Shown here: positions 12,232 to 23,300 of the stretch, one piece after another
How positions within the stretch are numbered: position 1 is the first letter of the stretch
How the letters are laid out: every line of letters starts with the position of its first letter
From: Phoenix dactylifera
Lineage: Eukaryota; Streptophyta; Magnoliopsida; Arecales; Arecaceae
Length of the DNA: 64,000 nucleotides
Direction of reading: 5' to 3'
Assembly (NCBI RefSeq): GCF_009389715.1
Contig: NW_024067734.1
Location: 558,001 to 622,000 of the forward strand
Notes under the pieces: model-generated
Told to the model about the DNA's origin: nothing
The model's input: the letters and a program-made list of their open reading frames with translations, nothing else
The model's database searches: none
Translations under genes and position numbers: made by a program

Positions 12232-14872
12232 GTCTGTTGACCCTTTTTTTCATCGCCTGCAGCCATTAGTTGCATCTGGAAATTGGTTTCAGCAGAAGTT
12301 TTGCCGCATCCAGAGGTCTAAGTATGCAATGGAAGCTTATATGTGGGAAACAAAGGCTGCATTTGGACAGCTGAGGCAATATATTTTTTCTCCAATGTGC
12401 TCGTGGTAAAGAAGTTAGCTTATATTTCTCAGATCGGATACTGACTCTACTTTCCAAGTTGTCTTTAGGTAGGCATCTGGTATTTTGGGTTTTGTAGGGG
12501 TACAGGCTCTCAACCTGTTTTCCTTGATGCTTTTGATATAGTGCTCTCTGTATGGAGTTGGGTGTGTTCCCCTCCCCCCTCCCCCCTCCCCTCCTCTCTT
12601 TTTTTTGGCTTTTTCTTTTTTTAATATTTTCTTTTATAGGTGTGACTTTGGTTAGAAAGGGGTCGTGATACTGGATTCAACAGTGAGAGGCTGCTGACAA
12701 TATTTTTATCATCTTTCTTCTGTTTTCAAGGGATTTGATTGGAAGTCTTTTTCCAAAGCACCTTTCTTCTGTAAATTGATCTTTATTATCAGAAGCTTTC
12801 CATCTGTATGAACTCAGCAGAAGGTTTAGGAGCGTTTTTTCAATACATGAGTTGAAGAGCAAATCTATCTTGTTCCTTTTTATCTTAAAAGGGACTATAT
12901 GGCGGCACCTTCGTTGGATCCTTGCTGCACCTATGCCTCATCTTTTACGCATGCAGCATTGCACATTTTTCTCGTACGAAAGTTGACCATATTGTTTCAT
13001 TCAGCCTAGTTTTATTGCTGCCCTCTTTGCCTTATGGTGTGATACTGCAAATGACTAAGTATTGCATCTCGCCTGGCAACTTGAAAAAAGATTAAAATGG
13101 GGTCAGAGACGTCTTGCATGTGTCCCATTGTGTATTGCAGTGATAACGCTTGAAATCATTCTTATGGTACCATGCACTACCATATAGGATGATAAAGCTT
13201 TGATGCAATTTAGGAATCAGTTTGCATCGACTTTTTACCATGACTGGTGAAGAAAATCATTGTTTAGCTGGTTTGCAGCCCCAGGCCTTCCTCTATGCAC
13301 GCTGGTTACTTGATTTATTCAACTGGTTGGCACCTTTTTAACTAGTTACTCCCATCTCTTTAGATATAGGCGACAGCCATGTAGCTAAAGCTAATATCGA
13401 TCCCTAATTCGGCGAGATAATTGAGGCTGGCTTGGATTAGTGCCAGCCTTCCACATTTATCTCGTCCTGCTTCTTCATATGGTGCATTAAGAAATAAAAG
13501 ACCTTCTTTAAGCCCTCCTCCATGCAAGTAGTCTATAGGATTGGCCTTTGGGCAAACATGCACCGAGCCGCTCATCGAAACAAGGGCATCTGCTGAGCTA
13601 AAATGAGAATCCAAGCACATGGAGTATGTTTAGGGCCCTGCTTGCTATCACTAACTGGGATGGCTTCAGCATGGGACGTCTGCATTAGTCACCATCATTC
13701 TTCCATCCTTAGAGGGTTCATCCTTTTGCTGCTAAATTAAATGCTTTAGCCACCTAAAATAAAAGAAAGGGACCTGTAAGCAATAGAGCATATAATTTTA
13801 GGGATGGATGCGCAAATTCAAAGAATCAATTGCTTACTTGCAGATTCAGAAGCTATTAGGGACTGACTCTTCATTTTGCGAAAGTACTTAAATAACACTC
13901 CGGAGCTGAAATCCAAAGTGATGCATAAGAGAAAGGAATCATTTGACTGGCCCCATTCAGCTTTTATATTGGGAGCACATGCTCATGGGTCAAGGACTGA
14001 TGATAATAGACAGAGACACCAGCTGGATGGTTTTGTGAAGGCAGAACAAATGTCCATAAATTCCTCTGGAGGAACATGTGCATTACCGCATTACATCGAA
14101 CAAAAAATTTAATATTTTTAACAGAAATCAAGATTCAATTCCTAAATGCAAAAAACATATTGTCCTGAATTTCGTTTTCGGACATAAAAGAAAAGAATGA
14201 TGCAAAATTCTCCATTCTCCACAGGGTGGAGCATCAAACTCTCGGACAAAAGATGAGCCTTAGTCCATTTCATAACAGTGCATTCAATTGAACCAAACAA
14301 ACCCACATTTTTCACTTTCCAAACGAGATTGAGAAGCAGATTAAAGAATTTTGAGATAGTATGACACAAGTCTAATAGTAGTCCTCTAAGGTTCACAAGA
14401 GGTAATATATCCAGACTCCCACAGTTACACCCTTTCGTCTCCATAAATAACAATTCTGAGTTAAAATTACAGCATCAAATATTTGGACTTTGAATTAAAA
14501 CAGCATAAGAGTTAATAATTTTGTCCATATTAACTCGAGACAACTAAAAAGCACTTATAAGTTTGAGATTCATAAAAGAAAAGAGTACCCCATTCCATTT
14601 TTATCCAATATCTACTCCCATCTCTGCAAATTACAATAGAATAACATAAACGTAAACAACAACAACAACAACAACATATAACCCAAAATTTAAGAGTTAG
14701 CAAAAGAAAAGCACAAAGAAAAGAAGGGCTAATGAAAACTATATAGGAACCAGCCACATAGGCTTAATAGAACAGGAAGTTTTCAAAGAAGCAGAGCCTC
14801 TGCAATACAAGTGGGCAGTAAACCTTCTACCTTTGCTTTTTGTTCCTACAACACAAGCTCAAACCTACTCAC
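12232..14872. other. ECT2-like 3' UTR, then intergenic to the GATA gene
   Basis: The first several hundred bases after the ECT2-like stop are T-rich and probably 3' UTR; a CCCCTCC-type polypyrimidine tract lies at about 12571-12600. From about 12900 to 14870 I see no gene. A minus-strand open stretch at 13620-13360 has no recognised domain. A short (AAC)n microsatellite lies at about 14657-14676. The 3' UTR of the convergent GATA gene should occupy the last part. The two genes are tail to tail. Confidence 0.5.
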
Positions 14873-16303
14873 TCAGTTGGATTGGGAGGACAGAATGGCC
14901 ATCATTCTCATCTCCATGACCTTCTTGTGGGAGTTGGAGTGCTTGTAGCTCACAAAGGTGGGGCTCTTCGCCGGCCTGTACTCGGGAAGCAGTCTCCCTG
15001 ACTTGAACCTCACCCCACATGCATTGCAGAGGGTCTTGGGCCCCAAAGGCCCTGCTCTCCACTGGGGTGTCTTGTGAGAGAGGCAATGGGAGCACCTCCT
15101 GATCTGCAGTTCTTTTCCTATCTTTTCCCCTGCCTCACCCCCTCCTCCCCCCTCCAATGACTCCACTGCTGGTGCCTCATCCTCCTGCTCCTTTTTAGGG
15201 AGGATGAGCTCGCTGTCTGCGAGCCAGCAGGTCTGGTGGAAGAAGAGTAGTGGGTCTTGAGAGGTGAGGGCTTTTGGGGTGGTGACTCTCCTTCTCTTTG
15301 TTCTGGCCTTGGCTGGGATGGCAAGGTCATCCAAGGAGGAGGTTTTTGTGGGGTTTTGAGGCTGTGGGGGCTTTGGAGACGGGGTATCATGGCTTGTGGT
15401 GGGAGGTGGGAGGGGCTGGGAGGTGGTGGTGTAGCTTGTGGTGCCAGAGAGGCAGTCCTCCATATAGATGGACAGCCATTCCAGGCTCACATCCTCGCCT
15501 CCTTCCTGCATGCAGACATAGGGGTGGGAAGGAATTCTCTTAATATAATTATACACAACTATTTCTATCAATGGAGGTGAAGAAGTAAACAAATGAAGGC
15601 ATATCCTATCAACAGACCAACCCAAAACCAAGAGAAAGAGAGAGATGTGGACATTAGGAGTTTTATCTTGTAGAGCTAATTGGAGCATGGCAGAACTCAA
15701 ATGATTCTCTCAGAAATATTATATGCTGCAAGGATATATTTCCAAAACATTTGAACCCAAAAGAACCATAGGTCATAACCTCCTTGTTTTTTTTTGCTTT
15801 CTCTTCCATTCATTTCATTAAGAAATCAAAAAGAAGGTGCAACAAACATCAATGAATAAAAGCTTCAAAGGCACGAATACCATAACGTCAAACTAATGTA
15901 AGGAAAAATAAATTCAAGAAAAACCCCAGAAAAGGCACAACCCTGGTGTAAGTTGAAGTCTAAAAGGAGTTTTGAATGCGAATCATTTGTTTTTTAATTC
16001 CAATTATATGCCAGAGAAAATATTTTTTTCTTAAAAAATTGCACTAATAGGCCACAAAGTCAGCAATCAGTGTAACAAAGCCTTCAACAATCGATAAAAA
16101 AAAGAAGAAAAAAAAGCCCAGAAAGCATCATTTCGAAGAAAGAACTGCACATAAAAGAGAAACGATTAGAAAGAAAATGAAACACACATCATTGGATTAA
16201 AAAGACGAGAGAAACAAACCGCGGGCTCGCCGGGCACGAACTCGCCCAACGGGGGACCCGCCGGTCCTCCGCCGGAAACCGAAGTATCGGCGGAGATATC
16301 CAT
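14873..16303 (-). CDS. GATA zinc-finger transcription factor (two exons)
   Basis: Nuclear DNA-binding regulator that recognises WGATAR sites, by family knowledge. Exon 1 is 16303-16220 (28 codons, starting [14 protein letters not shown]) and exon 2 is 15505-14873; the intron 16219-15506 is GT-AG and phase 0. The protein has 238 residues. It holds one type-IV plant GATA finger, C-x2-C-x18-C-x2-C, at C166, C169, C188 and C191, with the [19 protein letters not shown] core and the following basic [11 protein letters not shown] tail. Upstream is a basic KARTKRRR stretch (residues 94-101), a likely nuclear signal, and an [12 protein letters not shown] segment resembling the acidic N-terminal motif of subfamily A GATA factors. 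A glycine run sits at about 147-151. Subfamily A placement is by motif only; I do not assign a numbered GATA gene. Confidence 0.93.
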
Positions 16304-16400
16304 GGAGAGAATAATGTAGATTGAGAGAGAGAGAGAGACAGACGGATTTTTTTATGGGTTGCGTCATGTGTGCGTAAGTATATATACACATAGAATGCTG
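16304..16400 (-). promoter_or_regulatory. Candidate GATA gene 5' UTR and TATA box
   Basis: On the minus strand a TATATATA element at 16386-16379 sits about 75 bases upstream of the GATA start codon, and a (CT)n tract (about 16338-16323) lies between them, a common plant 5'-UTR feature. A transcription start near 16350 would fit. No transcript evidence. Confidence 0.4.
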
Positions 16401-16716
16401 TGGGTTTAGGTGTATACAACAGCTGCCTCCCTCTCTCTCACAGTGACTTTTTGATCTCCGCGTTCTGTTTGTCGGTAGAGAAGCAAAAGCCCGGTTTCAG
16501 CAAAGGAAATAAGCAAAAGCCCGGAACAACAAACAACGCTCCGTTTCACACCCAACCGAAAACTCTCTCTCTCTCCCCCCGGATACCTATATCTATATTT
16601 ATTTTTTTAATAAATGCAGTTACAAATTGGATACAAAAATTTATATTTATATTTATTTTAGATAAATACAAACACAACTATAATAAAAGTATGAATATAA
16701 ATATAGATGTAAGTCA

Positions 16717-16799
16717 GATAATTAAATTTTATGATCATAGAATCAAAATATTACTAAGATAATTAAATTTTATGACCATAGAATCAAAATATTACTAAG
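16717..16799 (+). repeat. Tandem duplication, two copies of a 41-bp unit
   Basis: The unit beginning GATAATTAAATTTTATGA at 16717 recurs at 16758, with a single T/C difference in the first 41 bases. It is AT-rich and lies in the upstream intergenic region of the GATA gene, within a wider AT-rich stretch (about 16600-16980) that contains no gene. Confidence 0.85.
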
Positions 16800-16984
16800 T
16801 GGATGATAAATTAAGTTAATATCATGTTGATATGGTCATTTATTTGTTTTAAAAATTTATGAGTGATATATAAAATAAATAAGATTATAAATAGAATTGG
16901 ATATTCAAATCCGAATCGAGTAGGTCTATCCATATCGATATCTGGTTTTTTTTTAACGGCTATAGATACGGATATTAGTAGTAC

Positions 16985-17455
16985 GGTTGCAAATAGATCG
17001 GGTTGCCTCGTGGCCCGACCCGATCCGATCTGACCCGCTTAGACTCGACCCAACCATTCTGGAGGACCCTTGGAGCCGAGTCAGGTTCTAAAATTGGACC
17101 CGTTCCATTTTTCGGGTTCGATTTGGGTTTATTGAATTCAGACCCAATCCAACCCGACCTGATCCGAATTTGTAAAATTATTTGGGCCTGTGGGGAGCAG
17201 CCTGCGGGGGTGCAAACACAAGTTTTGAAGTTATGGATGGGTTGACCCGAATCGGACACAACCTAGACCCGAACTAGATCCAATTTTTTTGGGTTGGGTC
17301 TGTATTATACATGAATCTGACCTGATCCAAATGACCTGTTGGGTCAAAAATTGTAACGGTGGATCCGACCTGACCCGATTTGATCTCTTATCGGGTCAGG
17401 TCTATATCTAAAATTAGGATCCGGACAAGAAACCAGGTTGGATCGGGTTCATTCA
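16985..17455. repeat. GACCC/GATCC-rich degenerate repeat
   Basis: Dense, irregular repetition of short words such as GACCCGA, GATCCGA, CGGGTTG and TGGGTC on both strands. This style of sequence is a familiar low-complexity component of plant transposable elements. Open reading frames on both strands here (17003-17245 + and 17259-16975 -) are by-products of the repeat. No terminal repeats recognised. Confidence 0.6.
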
Positions 17456-17539
17456 TGCCTGACTCGATTCGATCCATTTGCACTTTTAGATATTAGTTGG
17501 ATGCTTAAATTTCTATCTACGTATGAATAGATTCGAATA

Positions 17540-17543
17540 CGAA

Positions 17544-17579
<36 letters not shown>

Positions 17580-17769
17580 TGTATGTATGTGTATGCGTAT
17601 CTATATGTGTGTATATATGTGTGTGTGTGTGTATGTGTGTGTGTGTGTATATATACACACACATATATACACACACATATATATATACACACACATACAT
17701 ATATATACGCATGCACATATATGTGTATATATATGTATATCTATATATATGTATATCTATATAGATATA

Positions 17770-17801
<32 letters not shown>

Positions 17802-17861
17802 CGTGCGTATATATATGTATGTGTGTATATATACATATATATGTATATATATGTGTGTGTG

Positions 17862-17895
<34 letters not shown>

Positions 17896-18095
17896 TGTAT
17901 ATATATATGTGTGTGTATATATATATGTTTATGTATATGCATGTATATATGTATATATGTATGTATATATGTGTATATGAATATGTATATATGTATATGT
18001 ATATGTGTATGTATATATGTGTATATGTATATGTATATATATGTATATGTGTATATGTGTGTGTGTGTATCTTGGTATATGTGTATATATATGTA

Positions 18096-18132
<37 letters not shown>

Positions 18133-18210
18133 GTAGATGGGTGCAGGGCTACTCCCATCATTATGTCTTCACACACACACATACACTACAGATACATACA
18201 TACATACATA
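17540..18210. repeat. Compound (TATG)n/(TG)n/(TA)n microsatellite
   Basis: About 670 bases of interrupted TATG, TG/CA and TA repeats, switching strand sense (GTGTGT to ACACAC) several times. It produces long spurious open frames of only Y, V, C, M, I, T and H on both strands. Expected to be highly length-polymorphic. Confidence 0.97.
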
Positions 18211-18227
18211 TAGCCCTGCACCCATCT
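18135..18227. repeat. 17-bp perfect inverted repeat at the microsatellite edge
   Basis: AGATGGGTGCAGGGCTA at 18135-18151 is the exact reverse complement of 18211-18227; the 59-base loop contains ACAC and CATA repeats. The arms are unique-looking sequence, not microsatellite, so this is a real hairpin-capable structure at the right edge of the repeat array. Confidence 0.9.
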
Positions 18228-20375
18228 TTTCTATCTAGTTTCCGGAAAGAGACTCGCACATGCGTGGGGAGTGAGGCAGGAAAATTGTTGGTTCACGGGC
18301 CCACACTCGCATGGAGTTTTCTTCGTCACAAGGAGGACATCACCTTCCAGGGTTCCAACCGGAGACAGTTGTCTGTGTTGCCATATATTCAGAAAGAACT
18401 AGATGGTAACGAAACTTTAAGGAAGAAACAGGATTGCTGAGCCTCACACCATATCCACCTCTGGGATTGCTGTTTTACAGGTGGGCACTTGTGAAAACAG
18501 ACAGGTGTGTGCACAAAGTTTATTCCTTTCGCAGTTGGTTTTTTTATTTTGATGACACTTGGATGTCAAAAAGAAACAAGGAGTTATATCAAATCGGCTT
18601 CCAGTGAAAGTTAGATTGTATTGGGAGGAAGTAAAATTTTGCTCAAGTTAAACCATAGATGTCAAGGTTTGATGATAGCTGGAGGGCCTATTGATGTTGG
18701 TGAATGAGATAGCCATGGTAGAATCAACCTCCAACCATTAGAACTGACTATAAATTGTTCCGGACCGGGTGATGGGGTCAAGCCTATTTGAACTATAGAT
18801 ATGGTTTGCTCCAAATTGGTCAGTTATAGATTCCTTGCTGATTTGCCCAACCCTATCAGCCCATTTTACAAGCTACCAAATTAGGGAGCAATATAAAGAA
18901 TTTCAAGTCGGTAACTTTTATCGATTTCGTATCGATTTCTTTGTTCTTTTGTTGTTCTTCAATTTGGGTTGAAAAGAGAAGAAATTAAGTCGATACAAAA
19001 TCAAAAAGGGGCTCATGTCAAGGGTAAAGTTGTTAGAGTTAGATTTACTTTGGAATGTATCAGTTGTGTCCGAAATAACCCCAATAAAGAATCACTGGGT
19101 ATTTCTAGATATATTACCCAAAAGAATCATATGTTTAAAGACAAACTCTTTCAGCTTTTTGAATGAGAGTTTTGTTGCAAGACTACCCATTTTTCTTATT
19201 TGCTTAATCTCCCTCCATTTCATCCAAGATAAATTTTGGGAGATTCCTTCGACAATGGGAAGGGCTGGGGCCTCCCTCATCAATACATGGTGGTGGATGG
19301 ACCACCAGATTTAAAGTGAATCCCTCCATGTTTGTTTGACATTATGCAAGCCGTTGTTGGACCACTAGGTTTGGTGCAATTACCATAACATACTGTTAGT
19401 ACCCCTCTTGAAGAATTGGTGAAAGGACTCTGAATCTTGAAAGACCAAGTTGGCAAGCGACAACGGGGCAGGTTGCTATCTTGACCCTCCCAGTGTCAGG
19501 GTGGTGACAAATTGTTTCTTTCTTCATTGTCTTGTAAGATAAATCCCCCTGAGCTTGGGGACATGCAACAACATTCTGGCCTACAAAGTCCCGAAGGCAA
19601 GATTACTCCAAATTGATGTTCCTGGATTCGAATTAGGGCATAAGAGGGCAGAAACTTTTTTTTCTTCTTTCTTTGTTTTTGTTTCTTTTTCTTTGAGTAG
19701 ATTTGAAGCAATGGCAGAAATTTGCACAATCTATTTGATCTTTTTTCCATTATTTTGACATAATGCCACTGTTTTCAGATTTCATCAGAAACCCTATCTG
19801 TCACTTCCAGCAATTCAATCATAAAACCTTCAGGTTAAATAAAAAATGCTGCCGCCTGACCTGAGATTTATCTGTTTATGTAAATGAGATGCATTTGTCT
19901 TTATATTCAGATAACTGACACATTATGTGATTTAACCCTGATAAAAGACAAGCTTTCAAATGAGTTTTGGAAGGGTGGGCAGGCCAGGTGGTTGGTGGCA
20001 GGAAGAAAACTAGAAATTATTTCATGATCAGCTGCTAAATGAATAACGAATAACCATAACAATCGACCATATTTGCACCATCAGAAATTAATATTCCCTT
20101 GCTGGCTTGAGCTGATGGTTGGATTGCTTCGGACGATTAATTTTGTTTAAGAAATATAACCGAGATTGCCTGTGACAGTGTGACTATTTAATAGGATGGT
20201 GAATGAAAGTTAGAACATCAGCTATAGACAGATGAGTAGGGTGTCGAGAATACAATGAGGTGTAAAAGACCTAATATTATAGGAATGGATTTCTGGTGTA
20301 CAATTTAGCAACAGAGTGGCACCCACAGAGAGCCGGGAGCTACTTATTGAGCAGTGGAAATAACTAATATCATGA
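18228..20375. other. Intergenic, no gene recognised
   Basis: No gene seen between the microsatellite and the 3' end of the HNH gene. Short open frames at 18969-19314 (+) and 19750-19496 (-) have no recognised domain. The 3' UTR of the HNH gene would lie just left of 20376. Confidence 0.5.
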
Positions 20376-23300
20376 TTAGGGACTTGGCTTTGATAGGTAT
20401 TGTAGCCACTCTTCAGGCACCCCTTTTCTCATCTTCAGCATTTTCGCAACGCCTGATGTTAAGGGGATGGTGAGTATGTCGTAGTCTTTGGGGACCTGCC
20501 ATAGCAATTGAGGAGTAAATTGTTTCCAATCAGTTAGAAGATATCTACGAAAGTTTGTTTTCTCAGGAGACACCATGATGGAAGTGAATTGTTAGCTCAG
20601 ACCTTTGGGATCTTGATCAACTTCATATTTGCTTCCTCAAGAGTTTTCTGACCCTTCCTTGAGTTGCATCTTGCACATGCCGTAACCTGAGAGTGAAAAG
20701 AGTTCAAACAAAGCATAAGAAATAAACATTTTTATACTAACATGATGACCATAGCATTTAAACTCTTAATAATCAGAATTGGACAGTGCAATTTAGATGA
20801 TATCCTAGGTGATGTCTTTGAATCATAATCTAATGCTCATCAAGTGGTTTATGTACGAAACTAACTATTTGAGTCAGCATTATATGCATGTGAATCAGCT
20901 GTAACATGCATTTTAGATGGGGTAGGATTCAACACGAGTCAGATTGTATGTTCAAATAAACCATGTGATTGGACTTTGTGTTCTATGCCATGGACGATGT
21001 CTTTTTTCTTTTTTAGTAGAACTGATTCTTTTATGAAGTTACACATGGTCTACTATTAAAATATCTTTTCTAGCCTTCAGAAACATATAAACATTTTGTT
21101 ATGCTTTAAGCTCCTCAGACCAACAACAGAGAGTTGAAGCTTGTAAGTTTGAAACCTAGAGTGAAATATGTAATATTTAAAGATGTTGGAAAGGACTCCT
21201 TTTGGATTTTTCCTACATGATATGGTTTCAGGGGACTATGTTCTCTCAATTTTAAGCAATTGCACTAATATCAAGTTGAAATTTTCTATTGATTATGCTT
21301 TTAATTCATTTGAACACCCATGCCCTAAACTACTAAATTTATCTTCATAAAGTCTGAAAGAGTTATTGGTCATTTCTATTTGAGTAAAGTGATTGGTGGA
21401 GATGCTGGAGCATGATTTCTCAAGATTCCTGAACCTTCATTTTTATGTTTTTTTCTTAGTCTCAACCTGATCTCTTGGCATATGTAAAGTATTATAATCT
21501 ATATTGTCTGTGAGCTTGTAGCTCAGGGCTACATACTCTCCTTAAAAGCAAGAGGTTGGGGGTTAGCAAACTGCGAGATGTTATTCCTCAAGTATTTCAG
21601 CCCACATTTAAATCCTGGTTCTGCGAGCATTAGGCTCGCTTAGTTTGCCCAGGTACCTAGGCTGAGGCCTCGAAGGGGTGGGGTGGCTTCAGCCTCCTCT
21701 ATCTTAGAAAAACAAATATTACAATTTATGATGCAAATAGGTCTTTCCAAAATTAAAATTGAGTAAACATTCCCAAATTTATTTGTAAACGTATTAAATA
21801 TACATCATAGCACATGCACGTTTAGCATGTTAGTATACTTCATCCTTTGTGTGCATCATTACATGGACTACATAATATATAAAATCTATATCCGGAATAT
21901 ATACATGTATTTTTAATGTGATCTCGCTAATGGAGTGATAGTCATCCGTAACTGGAAATCCTGGATTTGGGCCTAAAGAAGATAATGCAATCACTCCAAC
22001 ATGTGATCTTTTAGATGGGATAGGCATCCAGCACCCTTAGTTGTCATTCAGTAATACCCTTGATTCAACCCAAATCAAATTGCATGTTCAAAATTCAAAT
22101 AAATCATTTGACTGGACTTTATGTGCTCATGGACTCTTTTTTCTGTTTTAGTAGAACTGATTCTTTTTATGAAGTTACACATCATCTACTGTTACAATTT
22201 CTCTTCTAGCTTTTAGAAACATATAAACATCTTGTTCTGCTTTAAGCTACTCAGACTAATAATAGAGAGTTGAGGCTCGTAAGTTTAAAACCTCGAGTGA
22301 AATATGTAATCTTTAGAGATGTTGGAAAGAACTCATTTTGGATTTTTCCTACATGACACGGTTTCAAAGGATCATGTTCTCTCAATTTTAGCAATTGCAC
22401 TAATATCAAGTTGAATTTTCTATTGATTAATTCTTTTAATTCATTTGACTATTTATGAACTAAACCGAGGTACGCCATATCGGACCGTATAGGGCATGCC
22501 ATACCGTACCAGTTCAGTATTGGTACCTAGTATGGATAGTATACCGACACTTGGTACGCTAAAAAAAATTCTGTATCGTACCGTACCGACACTATACTAA
22601 TGTGGCACCAGTACAAGGTTTAGTACTGAGATGGCGAACCTTGTCCTAAACTACTAAATTTATCTTCATACAAGTCATTAAGGGTTTTTGGTCATTTTTT
22701 TTGAGTAAAGTAATCAGTGGAGATGCTGGAGTGTGATTTCTCAAGATTATTGGCCCTAGTTTTATATTTTTTTCTTAGTCTCAACCTTACCTCTCAGCAT
22801 ATGTAAAGTATTATAATCTATATTTTTTGATATGGTGAATATTCGTCAACCTGACCGAGGTGTCTGGCCTTGGTCTTTTCCAAAGTGTTTTACCTCAGTA
22901 ATAGCCGAAGTGCAAGTTTGGTCCAAGTAATTGGAAAATGCTACGTGTCTCATTAAAGACTATTTAAGGGTAGATAATGCCCATCAAGAATGCAGCCACG
23001 ATCCCATGTAGTTATGTGAGCTGGGCTATTATCGCACGACTAAAACAGTTACTATCGTGCGTGACATGGAAAGCTGTCACCGCGTAGTTATTGCTTATCA
23101 TGGAGAGTTGTTATCGTGGAGTTATTGCACGCTCCATTACTCTTGGTAACGTACACTGATACCATCCTCTATATAGGAAGAACCGGAGGACCCTCAGATA
23201 AGTCATTCTTTTTACTCTAATCTCTCTTTCACTCATGGTATGCTGTATCGGCCCGTATCGAGCAGTACAAGGTGTACCATACCATACCGGTTTGGTACCG

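Noticed and set aside
13360..13620. 86-codon open frame (-)
   Set aside because: Looked somewhat protein-like, but I could not match it to any family and no neighbouring exons fit.
15118..15580. Open frames overlapping the GATA exon on both strands
   Set aside because: Shadows of the GC-rich GATA coding exon in other frames.
17523..18440. Long open frames (up to 305 codons) on both strands
   Set aside because: They are translations of TATG/TG/TA repeats, made of Y, V, C, M, I, T and H only; both strands are open at once.
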